Shown one piece after another: positions 54,695 through 64,000 of a stretch of 64,000 nucleotides of DNA. The number at the start of each line of letters is the position of its first letter. Within the stretch, counting starts at the first letter, position 1. The DNA lies in assembly GCF_003172915.1 (NCBI RefSeq), contig NZ_QGKU01000033.1, positions 1-64,000 of the forward strand, written 5' to 3'. Source of the DNA: Meridianimarinicoccus roseus (GTDB lineage: Bacteria; Pseudomonadota; Alphaproteobacteria; Rhodobacterales; Rhodobacteraceae). The translations under genes were made by a program, and so were the position numbers. Below the pieces are notes generated by a model. The model was not told where the DNA came from, made no database searches, and saw only the letters and a program-made list of their open reading frames with translations.

Positions 54695-55834
54695 TCATGT
54701 TGGCCAACCGCCCGGCTGGGCAGCTGTCAGTTTGTTATCGCCCGGTCCACGGGCACCCTGGCCGACCGATCGCAGCAGCGTGTCGGCCACCCGGTCGAGC
54801 GGAATACGGTCCTCGGCAGCGCCGTTTTCCCAAGCAGCAAGAGGCATGCCATAGACGGTCGAACTGGCCTCATCCTGCGCAAAGGTGCGTGCGCCGCTCG
54901 CGCGCATCTGGCGCAGCCCCTCGGACCCGTCGCGCCCCATGCCGGTCAGGATCATCCCGGTGGCGCGCCCGCGCGATGCGACGGCGACCGAATTGAACAG
55001 AACGTCCACCGACGGGCGCGAAAAGCAGACCGGCGGACCCTCGGTCAGCCGCACGCGGAAATCGTCGCCCATGCGCACCAGCGACATGTGGCACAGCCCG
55101 CCGGGCGCGATGAGCGCGAGGCCGGGTTCGACCCGGTCGCCCTCGGCCGCCTCGCGCACCTCGATCCGGCACAGCCCGTTCAGCCGGCGCGCGAAAGCGT
55201 TGGTGAAATCCTCGGGCATGTGCTGCACGATGACGATGCCGGGAATGTCCGGGCCGAAGCTTTCCAGCACCGCGGACAGTGCCCGAACCCCCCCGGTGGA
55301 GGCGCCGATGGCGAACAGCCAGTCCTTTGGGTGCAGGCGAAGCGACGGAGTGTTCTGCGCCGGACGGCTGGCAACCGCCCGCATCAGGGCCTCGCGGTGC
55401 ATCCGCGCACCGGGTCGCGCGACGCTGCGCGCCGCCGCCTTCACGCTTGCCGCCACATCGGCCATGATCGTGTCCAGCCCGGACCCGACGCCGACGGTCG
55501 GCTTCGCGATCACGTCCACCGCACCCGCGCGAAGCGCCTCGATGGCGATGTCGGTGCCGCGCCCGGAATGGCCCGAGATCACGACGGTGGCGACCGGCCG
55601 GTCGCGCAGGTATGTCTTCAGGAAACTCAGCCCGTCCAGCCCCGGCATCTCGATATCGAGCGTCACCACGTCCGGTGTTTCGCGCGACAGGAATGCCTCG
55701 GCCGCGGCGGCGTTCGACGCGGTGCCGATCACCTCGATGTCGGGATCGCGGCTCAGGCCCATGGTCAGGACCTTTCGGATCATCGCACTGTCATCGACGA
55801 TGAGCACCCGCACGGCGGAGGGTTCCGCGATCAT
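54695..55834 (-). CDS. cheB: Chemoreceptor methylesterase CheB
   Basis: A 379-residue response-regulator methylesterase. Receiver with Asp60 in VVTLDIEMPGLDGL; catalytic triad motifs FAIGASTGGVRAL (Ser), VQHMPEDFT (His) and TGMGRDGSEG (Asp). It removes methyl groups from receptors when phosphorylated, giving adaptation with CheR. The start at MIAEPS overlaps the cheR stop by 4 bases. Confidence 0.95.
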   Translation of the reverse strand: MIAEPSAVRVLIVDDSAMIRKVLTMGLSRDPDIEVIGTASNAAAAEAFLSRETPDVVTLDIEMPGLDGLSFLKTYLRDRPVATVVISGHSGRGTDIAIEALRAGAVDVIAKPTVGVGSGLDTIMADVAASVKAAARSVARPGARMHREALMRAVASRPAQNTPSLRLHPKDWLFAIGASTGGVRALSAVLESFGPDIPGIVIVQHMPEDFTNAFARRLNGLCRIEVREAAEGDRVEPGLALIAPGGLCHMSLVRMGDDFRVRLTEGPPVCFSRPSVDVLFNSVAVASRGRATGMILTGMGRDGSEGLRQMRASGARTFAQDEASSTVYGMPLAAWENGAAEDRIPLDRVADTLLRSVGQGARGPGDNKLTAAQPGGWPT

Positions 55835-56637
55835 TCGCCCCTCCTGTAGATGCCGGTGGACACGGGGCGCCAAGCCGTGCCGAGGTCGCGGATCGGCTCG
55901 GTCACGCTGGTCACCAGCCAGCCACCCGGTTCGGTCACCGCATGGATCGCCTTCAGCGTGTTGATCTGGTCGCTTTTGTCAAAGTAATACAAAATGTTGC
56001 GGCAAAACACGACCTGGAACGGCTTGGAAAACGGATAGGGCCGCGCCTTCAGGTTCATGCGCCGGAAGGTGCAGCACGCCCGGATGTCATCGTTGACGCG
56101 GAACTGATCGATCCCGGTCGGCTTGAAATGTTTGCGCAGCATGTCGGGCGGCGTCTGTGCCAGTTGGCGGCGTGCGTAGACGCCCAGTTCGGCACGTTCG
56201 ACCACCGGCGCGCTGATGTCGGTGCCAAGGATCGCCATCCGCTTCAGGAACGCCGGGCCCAGCGTCTCGGCCGCCAGCATGGCGACGGAATACGCCTCGT
56301 CCCCGGTGGAGGCGGCCGCACTCCAGATACGTACTTGCGAGCGGTCCGCCAGCCCCGGCAGGATCTGCGTTGCGAACTTGTTCAGCACTTCGGGTTCGCG
56401 GAAAAAGAACGTGTGGTTGGTGGATGCCGCGTGCATCACCGCAAGCTGGACGGCCTGGTTCTCGTCCCGGATAAGCCCCGCGGCCAGCTGGTCGAGATCA
56501 ACGAGGTTGAAGCTGCGCAGCACCCGCGACAGCCGTTGGCGCAGCAACTCGCCCTTGCTTTCGGCGTAGACGATGCCGCAGCGCGTGCTCAGCCAGTTGC
56601 GGATTTCTTCGAAACCGACGTGATCTGAAGCGATCAT
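55831..56637 (-). CDS. cheR: Chemoreceptor methyltransferase CheR
   Basis: A 268-residue S-adenosylmethionine-dependent glutamate methyltransferase. NHTFFFREPEVL, IWSAAASTGDEAYSVAML, ILGTDIS and VVFCRNILYYF are the conserved CheR motifs. It overlaps both cheA4 and cheB by 4 bases. Confidence 0.95.
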   Translation of the reverse strand: MIASDHVGFEEIRNWLSTRCGIVYAESKGELLRQRLSRVLRSFNLVDLDQLAAGLIRDENQAVQLAVMHAASTNHTFFFREPEVLNKFATQILPGLADRSQVRIWSAAASTGDEAYSVAMLAAETLGPAFLKRMAILGTDISAPVVERAELGVYARRQLAQTPPDMLRKHFKPTGIDQFRVNDDIRACCTFRRMNLKARPYPFSKPFQVVFCRNILYYFDKSDQINTLKAIHAVTEPGGWLVTSVTEPIRDLGTAWRPVSTGIYRRGE

Positions 56638-57845
56638 CGCTCACCTCCCGGTGCAAGCCGCTCGCAATCGAGCACCACTGCGACCTCGCCAGTGCCCAGC
56701 AGGGCGCAGCCCCAGCTGGCCCGAATGCCCGACAGCGCGCCCAGCAGCGGCTTCATCACGACCTGTTGGCGGTCCAGTACCTCGTCCACGGGCACCGCGA
56801 TCAGGCCGCTGTCGGTGCTGAACACGATCGCCACCATTTCCGACAACGGGCGCATCTCGGCGCCAGTGTCGCGATAGAACCGTTCAAGGCGGCAAACCGG
56901 CACGTAGCTTTCACGCAGCAGCATCACCTCGGACCCGTTTTCGGCGGCGATGCGCAGTGACCCTGCGGCCTGCGGCTTGACGATCTCGCGGATGTCTTCA
57001 ACCGGGACTGCGAACAGGCGTTGCCCCTGACGCAGGATAATGCAGTCGAGGAAGGCCAGCGAGACGGGGATATGCAGGGCGACGCGCGTGCCCTCGCCCG
57101 CGGCGCTGTCGACAATGATGCGGCCGCGCAGATCGTTCATCGTGGTGTTCAGCACGTCCATGCCCACGCCGCGCCCCGACAGGGTGGACACGCTGTCGGC
57201 GGTGGAGAAGCCCGGCTCGAAGATCACCTTCCAAAGCGCGGAGGGATCGGGTTCCTCCTCGGGACCGAAGAAGCCGCGTTCGCGGGCCTTCTTCAATATC
57301 TTGTCGCGGTTCAGGCCGCGCCCGTCATCAGCCACGACGATGCGCACCTCACTGCCCACCTGCGAGGCGGACAGGGTGATGCGCCCGCGGCGCGACTTGC
57401 CCGTCGCCTCGCGTTCGTCCGGCGGCTCCAGGCCGTGATCGGCGGAATTGCGCAGCACGTGCAACAGCGGGTCGTAGAGGCGGTCTGACACCAGCTTGTC
57501 GACGAGCGTGTCGGATCCCTCGACCACAAGCTCGATCTGCTTGCCGGTCTCACGCTCCATCTCGCGGATCATGCGTCGCAGGCGGCGGAACACCTCGTCG
57601 ACCGAAACCAGCCGCAATTCGGTGGCCGCGTCCTGAACCTCCCGCACCAGCATTGTCAGCCGGTGCACGGCGGCATCGAAACTGGTCAGTTCCAGCCCGG
57701 ACAGGTCGGGGGAATTGACCGTTTCCGACACGCTGAGCGACAACTCACCGAGAAGATCCATCAGGCGGCTGATCTTGCCCGAGGAGACGCGCATCAATGC
57801 GGCGCCAGAGGATGTTTCAGCGGCGACCTCGACCTCACGTGTCAT
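56634..57845 (-). CDS. cheA4: Split chemotaxis kinase component CheA4-type (P3, P4, P5)
   Basis: A 403-residue histidine kinase lacking the P1 and P2 domains. It starts with the P3 helical dimerisation region (SGKISRLMDLLGELSLSVSE), then P4 with the N box HVLRNSADHGLEPP, VADDGRGLNRDKI and LSGRGVGMDVL, then a P5 CheW-like domain. It has no phosphorylatable histidine of its own and must phosphorylate the P1 domain of the CheA3-type protein encoded at the other end of the operon. This division of labour is known for CheA3/CheA4 of C. sphaeroides. Confidence 0.92.
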   Translation of the reverse strand: MTREVEVAAETSSGAALMRVSSGKISRLMDLLGELSLSVSETVNSPDLSGLELTSFDAAVHRLTMLVREVQDAATELRLVSVDEVFRRLRRMIREMERETGKQIELVVEGSDTLVDKLVSDRLYDPLLHVLRNSADHGLEPPDEREATGKSRRGRITLSASQVGSEVRIVVADDGRGLNRDKILKKARERGFFGPEEEPDPSALWKVIFEPGFSTADSVSTLSGRGVGMDVLNTTMNDLRGRIIVDSAAGEGTRVALHIPVSLAFLDCIILRQGQRLFAVPVEDIREIVKPQAAGSLRIAAENGSEVMLLRESYVPVCRLERFYRDTGAEMRPLSEMVAIVFSTDSGLIAVPVDEVLDRQQVVMKPLLGALSGIRASWGCALLGTGEVAVVLDCERLAPGGER

Positions 57846-57990
57846 CGGTTCACTCCAGTTCTAGGTAGCATCTTGCCGGTCATGACGCGGGTCAGCCCCC
57901 GCCGAACGGCGAACGATCGACGGACGGGCAGCGGATGATCCGCGCTCGTACCAGCCTATGCACAATCCGGGCCAAACCGACCCGGACCGG

Positions 57991-58341
57991 TCAGGCCGCG
58001 TCTTCTTCCCCGCGATCGAAGTTGAATATGCATACCCCGTCGAACCCTGTGGACTTGAACAGGAAGGTCTTCTTCATCGTGTCGATGAAGCCACCGTAGT
58101 TCTTGTCGAAGTTCTTCAGGTCCGCCATCGACGGAAAAAAGACATTCACCGAAATGTCGCCGTCCTTACTGATGAGGACGGTCAGCCCCGACAGCTTGCA
58201 GTTGGGGATCGCGTTGCCGAGGGTCTCGGTCACGAAAGGCGCTGCAATCTGTGCCGCATCGAGACTGGGGAACTTGAGGTGGTATGTTTTTGAAAGCATG
58301 TCTCTGGCCTGCCGTTGTTCTGACGTCTGTTTCATCTGCAA
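57991..58341 (-). CDS. Unknown small protein at the head of the chemotaxis operon
   Basis: A soluble protein of 116 residues, or 102 if the start is MLSKTYH at 58299, which begins closer to the conserved-looking part. Motifs: YHLKFPSLDAAQIAAPFVTE, GLTVLISKDGDISVNVFFPS, and FKSTGFDGVCIFNFDRGEE. No family recognised. It has the same strand as the chemotaxis operon with a 145-base gap to cheA4, so it may be its first gene or a single unit. A role in the cytoplasmic cluster is a guess. Confidence 0.6.
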   Translation of the reverse strand: MQMKQTSEQRQARDMLSKTYHLKFPSLDAAQIAAPFVTETLGNAIPNCKLSGLTVLISKDGDISVNVFFPSMADLKNFDKNYGGFIDTMKKTFLFKSTGFDGVCIFNFDRGEEDAA

Positions 58342-58646
58342 CGGCGGCTTGATCGTTAATGTAATACATCCTGAAGTATATTTTTAATGAACATTGCCCA
58401 TACGTCTGTGGGGGGTCTGCGGACTTAGGCCCGGGTTCAGGGCCATGTGGCCAGTCCGGAGTTCCGCAAGTCTGTGGCGATCAGACGACGGGCGGTGTCA
58501 TGAAACCCGGCACGGACGTGCGGCGCGTGCGGGCTGACGTGAGGCCGACAAGCACCACGATGCGCGCGGGGCCTCTGATGGCGTATAACGCACCCCGAAC
58601 GGCCCGTTTTAGCGCACAAGGCAAACTTTTTTTGCTTCGACGCAGT
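58342..58646. other. Divergent intergenic region between chemotaxis and fleT units
   Basis: About 300 bases without a supported gene. It must hold the promoter of the chemotaxis operon and the FleQ enhancer of fleT. An AT-rich block at 58350-58392 with TTAATGTAAT is the most likely start region for the leftward operon; no sigma-28 or sigma-54 site was found facing that way. Confidence 0.4.
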
Positions 58647-58661
58647 TGGCACGCTTCCTGC
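58647..58661 (+). promoter_or_regulatory. Sigma-54 promoter of the fleT-fliEFGHI operon
   Basis: TGGCACGCTTCCTGC: GG-N10-GC with consensus TTGGCACG and TGCT, 30 bases upstream of fleT. In C. sphaeroides this unit is switched on first, by FleQ alone. Confidence 0.88.
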
Positions 58662-58691
58662 TTCTTCCTTTTCAACGAGAAGGAGACTGAC

Positions 58692-59855
<1,164 letters not shown>

Positions 59856-59865
59856 GGAGGCTGGC

Positions 59866-60189
59866 ATGACCATTTCGGGAGTATCCGGTGCCGGCAGTCT
59901 TGCCGCCCTCGCCGCACAGGCGGGCCGCGCGCCGCAGCAGGCGCAGCAGGCGCCGCAGCAGTACCAGGGGCCAAGCTTCTCGGAACGGATGAACGGCGCG
60001 ATCGAACAGGTAGCCGACGCGCAGCGCACGGCCTCGGAAAGCGCCAAGGCCTACGAAACCGGCGCGACTGATGACCTCGCCGCGGTGATGATCGACCAGC
60101 AGGTCTCGTCACTCGGCTTCCAGATGACCCTTTCCGTCCGCAACAAGGCCCTGACGGCCTATCGCGACATCATGAACATGCCGGTCTGA
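59866..60189 (+). CDS. fliE: MS-ring/rod junction protein FliE
   Basis: A 107-residue exported protein that joins the MS-ring to the rod. GPSFSERMNGAIEQVADAQR and the C-terminal QMTLSVRNKALTAYRDIMNM are typical. A Gln-rich stretch precedes the domain. It lies 10 bases after fleT. Confidence 0.93.
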   Translation: MTISGVSGAGSLAALAAQAGRAPQQAQQAPQQYQGPSFSERMNGAIEQVADAQRTASESAKAYETGATDDLAAVMIDQQVSSLGFQMTLSVRNKALTAYRDIMNMPV

Positions 60190-60220
60190 ACCGGCGGCAC
60201 GAGCACAGGCAGGAAGAACG

Positions 60221-61888
60221 ATGGATACAGCCACCGCACCGGTCCCCTCTACCGGCCGCTCGGGCACCGTTGCCAGGATGCGCGCCACTTTCGCGCAGGC
60301 GACGGGCTTCACCAACCAGCCTGCGATCCGTCGTGCGATGCCGGCCATCGCGCTCCTTGTCGCCGCCGTGCTTGGGCTTGGCGCCTACATGCTGCTGTCG
60401 CAGCCCGAGCGGATGACTCTGGCCGCCGGCCTGCCCGACAGCGAGAAGGCGAACGCGCTTCAGATGCTTTCGGCGGCGGGCATCGACGTTGTTCTGGACC
60501 AGACCACCGGGCAGTTGCGGGTGACCGCAGCCGATTTCCACCGCGCACGGATGCAATTGGCCGCCGAAGGTCTGCCCGCCACCACGCCCGAAGGCTTCGC
60601 GATGATCTCGGACATGCCGATGGGCACCAGCCGATCGGTGGAAGGCGCCCGCCTGCGCCGGATGCAGGAACTCGATCTTGCCCGGTCGATCACCGAATTG
60701 CAGCCCGTGACAGCCGCGCGCGTGCATCTCGCGCTGCCCGAACGCACGGCCTTCGTGCGTGACAGCCAGCCGCCCCGCGCTTCCGTGATCCTGCAGATCG
60801 CTCCGGGCCGCGCGCTGGACCAGGGCCAGGTGCGCGCGATCGTCAGCCTCGTGTCGACCTCGGTGCCGGGCATGGCGCAAAGCGCGGTGTCGGTCGTGGA
60901 CCAGTCCGGCCGACTGCTGTCGGACGATGGCGGCGATCCGCTGCAGCAGCTGACCAACAAGCAGATGGAACAGCAGGCGCGCATGGAAGCGCAGTACCGC
61001 GCCCGGATCGAGGCACTGATCACGCCTCTGGTCGGCATCGGCAACGCAGCCGTGGAAGTCACGCTCGACATGGATTTCACCCGGTCCGAGATCACCAGCG
61101 AAAGCTACGACCCCAACGCGCGCGCCCTGCGCAGCGAACAGGAAAGCCTTGACCAGGTCAGCAACCCCGCCGCCGAGGGCATTCCTGGTGCGGTCGCAAA
61201 CACACCGCCCGCAGAGGCCGAGCTGAACGCCGAACAGGGCGGCGCTGGCACCGGGCCCGACCAGCTCACCAACCGGTCCAGTTCTTCCACCCGCAACTAC
61301 GAAGTGAGTCGCCGGGTGGAGACGATCCAGCCCGCCACCGCCACCGTCACACGGGTCAGCGCCGCGGTGCTGCTTCGCGCCCGCCCCGGCGAGGAAGGAG
61401 CGCCTGCCAGCCTGCCGACCGAAATCGTCGAGGCCATCGAGACGCTGACCCGCACCGCCGTCGGCTTCGACGCGGCGCGCGGCGACCTCGTGACCGTGTC
61501 CACCGGGCAGTTCGTCAGCGCCTTCGACATGACCGAACCGGCCTGGTACCAGGCCGAGTGGATCCCCGCAGCGGGTCGCCAGATCCTTCAGGTGATCGCG
61601 CTCGCGGTGATCGTGCTGGGCGTCGTACGCCCGATGCTGAACCGCGTGCTGCTGCCCGCCGATGCAGCGCCCGAGGGCGAGAACCCCGGCTTCCCCGAAA
61701 CGGTCGAGGTGAAGGACGGCGAAAGCCTGAACGACCTGCGCAAGCGGCTGGAACAGCCTGGCCTGCAGGGTGGGTTGACCTATGACGAGAAAATCGCCTT
61801 CCTGCGTAACATCGCCAGCGGCGAAAGCAGCCGCATCGCGACCGTGTTCCAGTCGATGCTCGACACCGAGAAGGACATGGTGCGATGA
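60221..61888 (+). CDS. fliF: MS-ring protein FliF
   Basis: A 555-residue inner-membrane protein that forms the MS-ring and export housing. Two membrane segments at about 43-64 and 455-475 flank the periplasmic ring domains (GASRSVEGARLRRM-like MGTSRSVEGARLRRMQELDL, PRASVILQIAPGRAL, AVSVVDQSGRLLS). The short C-terminal cytosolic tail binds FliG. The coding end overlaps fliG by 4 bases. Confidence 0.95.
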   Translation: MDTATAPVPSTGRSGTVARMRATFAQATGFTNQPAIRRAMPAIALLVAAVLGLGAYMLLSQPERMTLAAGLPDSEKANALQMLSAAGIDVVLDQTTGQLRVTAADFHRARMQLAAEGLPATTPEGFAMISDMPMGTSRSVEGARLRRMQELDLARSITELQPVTAARVHLALPERTAFVRDSQPPRASVILQIAPGRALDQGQVRAIVSLVSTSVPGMAQSAVSVVDQSGRLLSDDGGDPLQQLTNKQMEQQARMEAQYRARIEALITPLVGIGNAAVEVTLDMDFTRSEITSESYDPNARALRSEQESLDQVSNPAAEGIPGAVANTPPAEAELNAEQGGAGTGPDQLTNRSSSSTRNYEVSRRVETIQPATATVTRVSAAVLLRARPGEEGAPASLPTEIVEAIETLTRTAVGFDAARGDLVTVSTGQFVSAFDMTEPAWYQAEWIPAAGRQILQVIALAVIVLGVVRPMLNRVLLPADAAPEGENPGFPETVEVKDGESLNDLRKRLEQPGLQGGLTYDEKIAFLRNIASGESSRIATVFQSMLDTEKDMVR

Positions 61889-62928
61889 GCGACGACACCT
61901 ACATCAGCGCGCGCCCCGGCAGCCTGCCCTTTTCGGAACTGACCGGAACGCAGAAATCCGCCGTGATCATGCTGCTGTTCGGCGAAGAGGGCGCGGCCAA
62001 CGTGCTGCGCTGCATGTCCCCTCAGGAAGTTCAGCAGATCGGCACGGCGATGTATTCGGTCCGTGGGCTGGACCACGCCACGGTGGACGCGGTACTGAAC
62101 GAGTTTCTCGACAATCTCGGCGCGCAGACCACGATCGGCGTCGGCGCCAGCGCCTATGTGCGCGACGTGATGACCTCGGCGCTAGGCAGCGACAAGGCTC
62201 AGTCCGTGCTCAGCCGGATCAGCCCGTCGAGCGGCGAGCGCCCGATCGAGATCCTCGACTGGATGGACGCGAATGCCGTTGCCGAACTGATCTTTGACGA
62301 GCATCCCCAGATCATCTCGCTGATCGTGGCATCGCTGGAATACAATCAGGCGGCGGAAGTGCTGTCGCTGCTTCCGGCTGATCTGCAGCCCGACATCGTG
62401 AATCGGATCGCGACCCTGACCACCGTGCAGCCAGAGGCGCTGCGCGAGCTGGAAAAGGTGATGCAGCAGAAATTCAAGGCGAACACGACGCTGCGCGCCT
62501 CGCAGATCGGCGGCGTGAAGGCCGCTGCACGGATCATGAACTTCACCCGCCAGGGGATGGAGGAACGGATCCTCAAGGAGATCCGGAAAGACGACAAGGA
62601 CCTGATGCAGGCGCTTCAGGACAACATGTTCGTGTTCGAGAACCTGGGCAAGTCCACCGACCGGGCGCTACAGACGCTGCTGCGCGAGGTGGATCAGGAA
62701 CTTCTGGTGCTCGCGCTGAAGGGCACCGACGCCAAGTTGCGCGAACGGTTGCTTGGCTGCGTGTCCTCGCGGGCCGCAGCAAACATCCTCGACGAGATGG
62801 AAGTGATGGGCCCGGTGCGTCTGTCCGAAGTCCGCGAGGCACAGAAGCAAATCGTCGCCATCGCGCGGCAACTGTCCGACAACGGAACCATCGTGCTTGC
62901 CGGGCGCGGCGGTGAAGAAATGGTCTGA
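61885..62928 (+). CDS. fliG: Flagellar rotor switch protein FliG
   Basis: A 347-residue switch protein that converts stator torque to rotation. ELTGTQKSAVIMLLFGEEGA is the FliF-binding N-terminus, PQIISLIVASLEYNQAAEVL the middle domain, and DDKDLMQALQDNMFVFENLG with LRERLLGCVSSRAAANILDE the stator-contacting C-terminus with its charged residues. Confidence 0.95.
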   Translation: MSDDTYISARPGSLPFSELTGTQKSAVIMLLFGEEGAANVLRCMSPQEVQQIGTAMYSVRGLDHATVDAVLNEFLDNLGAQTTIGVGASAYVRDVMTSALGSDKAQSVLSRISPSSGERPIEILDWMDANAVAELIFDEHPQIISLIVASLEYNQAAEVLSLLPADLQPDIVNRIATLTTVQPEALRELEKVMQQKFKANTTLRASQIGGVKAAARIMNFTRQGMEERILKEIRKDDKDLMQALQDNMFVFENLGKSTDRALQTLLREVDQELLVLALKGTDAKLRERLLGCVSSRAAANILDEMEVMGPVRLSEVREAQKQIVAIARQLSDNGTIVLAGRGGEEMV

Positions 62929-62936
62929 GGGGTATC

Positions 62937-63872
62937 ATGGCACAACCACATGCAGGACACGACGACGCGCGGGCACTGAGCCCGGAGGACATCATGCGCC
63001 TGGTCCGCGAGGCCGGACAGTCTGGGTTTGCGCGCAGCGCCCTTGACGCGGACCGCAGGGGGGCAGCCTTCACCGCCCGCGACCCGTTGCGAAGCGAGGC
63101 TCCGGCCTGGGGGGCGGAGCGCCAGCCCCACCAGCCCGGCGCCGCCGAGGCCGCAGCACCCTTTGCGCCTGCGCGTGCCGCGGCCCCGGCTTCTGCCGCT
63201 GCCGCAGCGACAGCCGCGGCAGGTGCGCCCGACCCCGCCGCTCCGGGGGCCGCGCACGCCGCGGCGGCTTCAGCATCCCAACCTCGCCCCGCCGCCCCAA
63301 GCCAGCCGGACATCACCGCGCTGCTCGAACAGGCCCGCGCCGACGCGTTCGAACAGGGCCGCACCGAAGGGTTCGAGCAAGGCTATGCCGCCGGTGCCGA
63401 AGAAGGCCGGATGTCGGGCTGGACCGCGGGACTCGATGCCGGGCGCAAGGAGGCAGAGGAAGACCTGCGCGACGCGCGCGATACCTTCCTGCAGGCCGCA
63501 CTTGTGCTGACACGCCCGGACGCATCCGACCTCGGAATGCTGACCCCGATGCTGCTTGACGCGGTCCGCACGCTGGCGTCGGAACGTGCAGGCATGGCCA
63601 TCGCCGCGATGCCGGAGGCCTTCGTTGCGCGCATAGAGGCGCTGGCCGCGCAGGCCGTGCGCGGTCTGGAGAGCCTGACCATCCGGCTCAACCCCGAAGA
63701 CTATGCCGCGATTGCCCCTCATCTGCCACAGTCCGAACTGCTGGCCGAAAGCCGCATCCTGCGCGAGCCTGCGCTCGCGCGCGGCGATCTGGTGCTGCGC
63801 GCCGGCGGGGTTGAACTGCGCGACGTTCTGGGCGTGCGGCCTGCGCGCACCGGCAGCGAGGCCGCCGCATGA
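62937..63872 (+). CDS. fliH: Flagellar export ATPase regulator FliH
   Basis: A 311-residue protein that binds FliI. A long Ala/Pro-rich N-terminus (residues 50-120) is followed by the helical FliH core with GxxxG-like repeats (EGFEQGYAAGAEEGRMSGWT then AGLDAGRKE) and a C-terminal domain (LESLTIRLNPEDYAAIAPHL). Similarity is weak at the sequence level, as usual for FliH; position between fliG and fliI secures the name. Confidence 0.88.
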   Translation: MAQPHAGHDDARALSPEDIMRLVREAGQSGFARSALDADRRGAAFTARDPLRSEAPAWGAERQPHQPGAAEAAAPFAPARAAAPASAAAAATAAAGAPDPAAPGAAHAAAASASQPRPAAPSQPDITALLEQARADAFEQGRTEGFEQGYAAGAEEGRMSGWTAGLDAGRKEAEEDLRDARDTFLQAALVLTRPDASDLGMLTPMLLDAVRTLASERAGMAIAAMPEAFVARIEALAAQAVRGLESLTIRLNPEDYAAIAPHLPQSELLAESRILREPALARGDLVLRAGGVELRDVLGVRPARTGSEAAA

Positions 63873-64000
63873 GCGCGCTGGCCCGCCTGCTCGGCGACGA
63901 GTTGCGCACCGCTGCAGCCGCCCCGCTTGCGGACTGGAGCGGTCAGGTGCTGCGCTATGACGGGCTGATCGTGGAATGTGCGGGCTTTCCAGCCGCCCCC
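63869..64000 (+). CDS. fliI: Flagellum-specific ATPase FliI, start only
   Basis: The first 44 codons, cut by the window edge. MSALARLLGDELRTAAAAPL then DWSGQVLRYDGLIVECAGFP fits the N-terminal domain of FliI, before the ATPase core. It overlaps fliH by 4 bases, as expected in a fliHI pair. Confidence 0.82.
   Translation, partial: MSALARLLGDELRTAAAAPLADWSGQVLRYDGLIVECAGFPAAP

Noticed and set aside
57846-57990. GCCGTT in the gap before cheA4 as a possible sigma-28 promoter
   Set aside because: There is no TAAA at the right distance upstream.

Overview
This 64 kb window is GC-rich, almost fully coding DNA from an alphaproteobacterium of the Rhodobacterales (Rhodobacteraceae / Roseobacter group). 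The main clue is its content: a flagellar island of the type called fla1 in Cereibacter (Rhodobacter) sphaeroides, with a dedicated RpoN, FleQ and FleT, MotF-like and FlgT-like motor proteins, the lytic transglycosylase SltF, a very long FlgK, and a complete chemotaxis operon in the order of C. sphaeroides cheOp3. A TRAP transporter operon also fits a marine or soil Rhodobacterales.

Layout. 1-179: right end of an IS3-family element. 588-6813: two signalling modules, a periplasmic molybdopterin-oxidoreductase-like protein with a transmembrane hybrid kinase, and a small sensory-domain protein with a soluble hybrid kinase. 6859-17272: sigma-28-dependent unknown, motF-like gene and partner, rpoN, fliC, motAB, fliD, fleQ. 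17453-30506 (minus strand): sltF, flgL, flgK, flgJ, flgI, flgH, flgG, flgF, flgE, flgD, flgC, flgB. 30617-36600: an unknown gene divergent from flgB, a TRAP operon, a nuclease-like lipoprotein and a LuxR-type response regulator. 36710-42466: fliA and flhA (minus) divergent from flgP-like, flgT-like, flgA and flgM (plus). 42632-47625: hybrid kinase, NHLP-like small protein, fliL and the fliS group. 47712-58341 (minus): cheOp3-type operon. 58692-64000 (plus): fleT, fliE, fliF, fliG, fliH and the start of fliI. The fliJ/K/M/N/O/P/Q/R and flhB genes are not here and may lie beyond the right edge.

Regulation can be read directly. Ten sites match the sigma-54 -24/-12 pattern GG-N10-GC and most sit just upstream of flagellar genes. 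Six sites match the sigma-28 pattern TAAA-N14/15-GCCGTT and precede fliC, fliD, fliS, flgM and two genes of unknown function. The sigma-54 factor, its activators FleQ and FleT, sigma-28 (FliA) and anti-sigma-28 (FlgM) are all encoded here, so the hierarchy FleQ / sigma-54 with FleQ-FleT / sigma-28 is largely self-contained.

The least explained parts are: a sigma-28-controlled protein with a nitrile-hydratase-leader-like (NHLP) domain; a sigma-28-controlled 183-residue orphan; a sigma-54-controlled 62-residue protein; an acidic protein whose promoter shares its -12 element with the flgB promoter; and a possible sigma-54-driven small RNA next to rpoN, whose leader can fold over its own ribosome binding site. 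All functions are inferred from sequence by eye; no database search was run.
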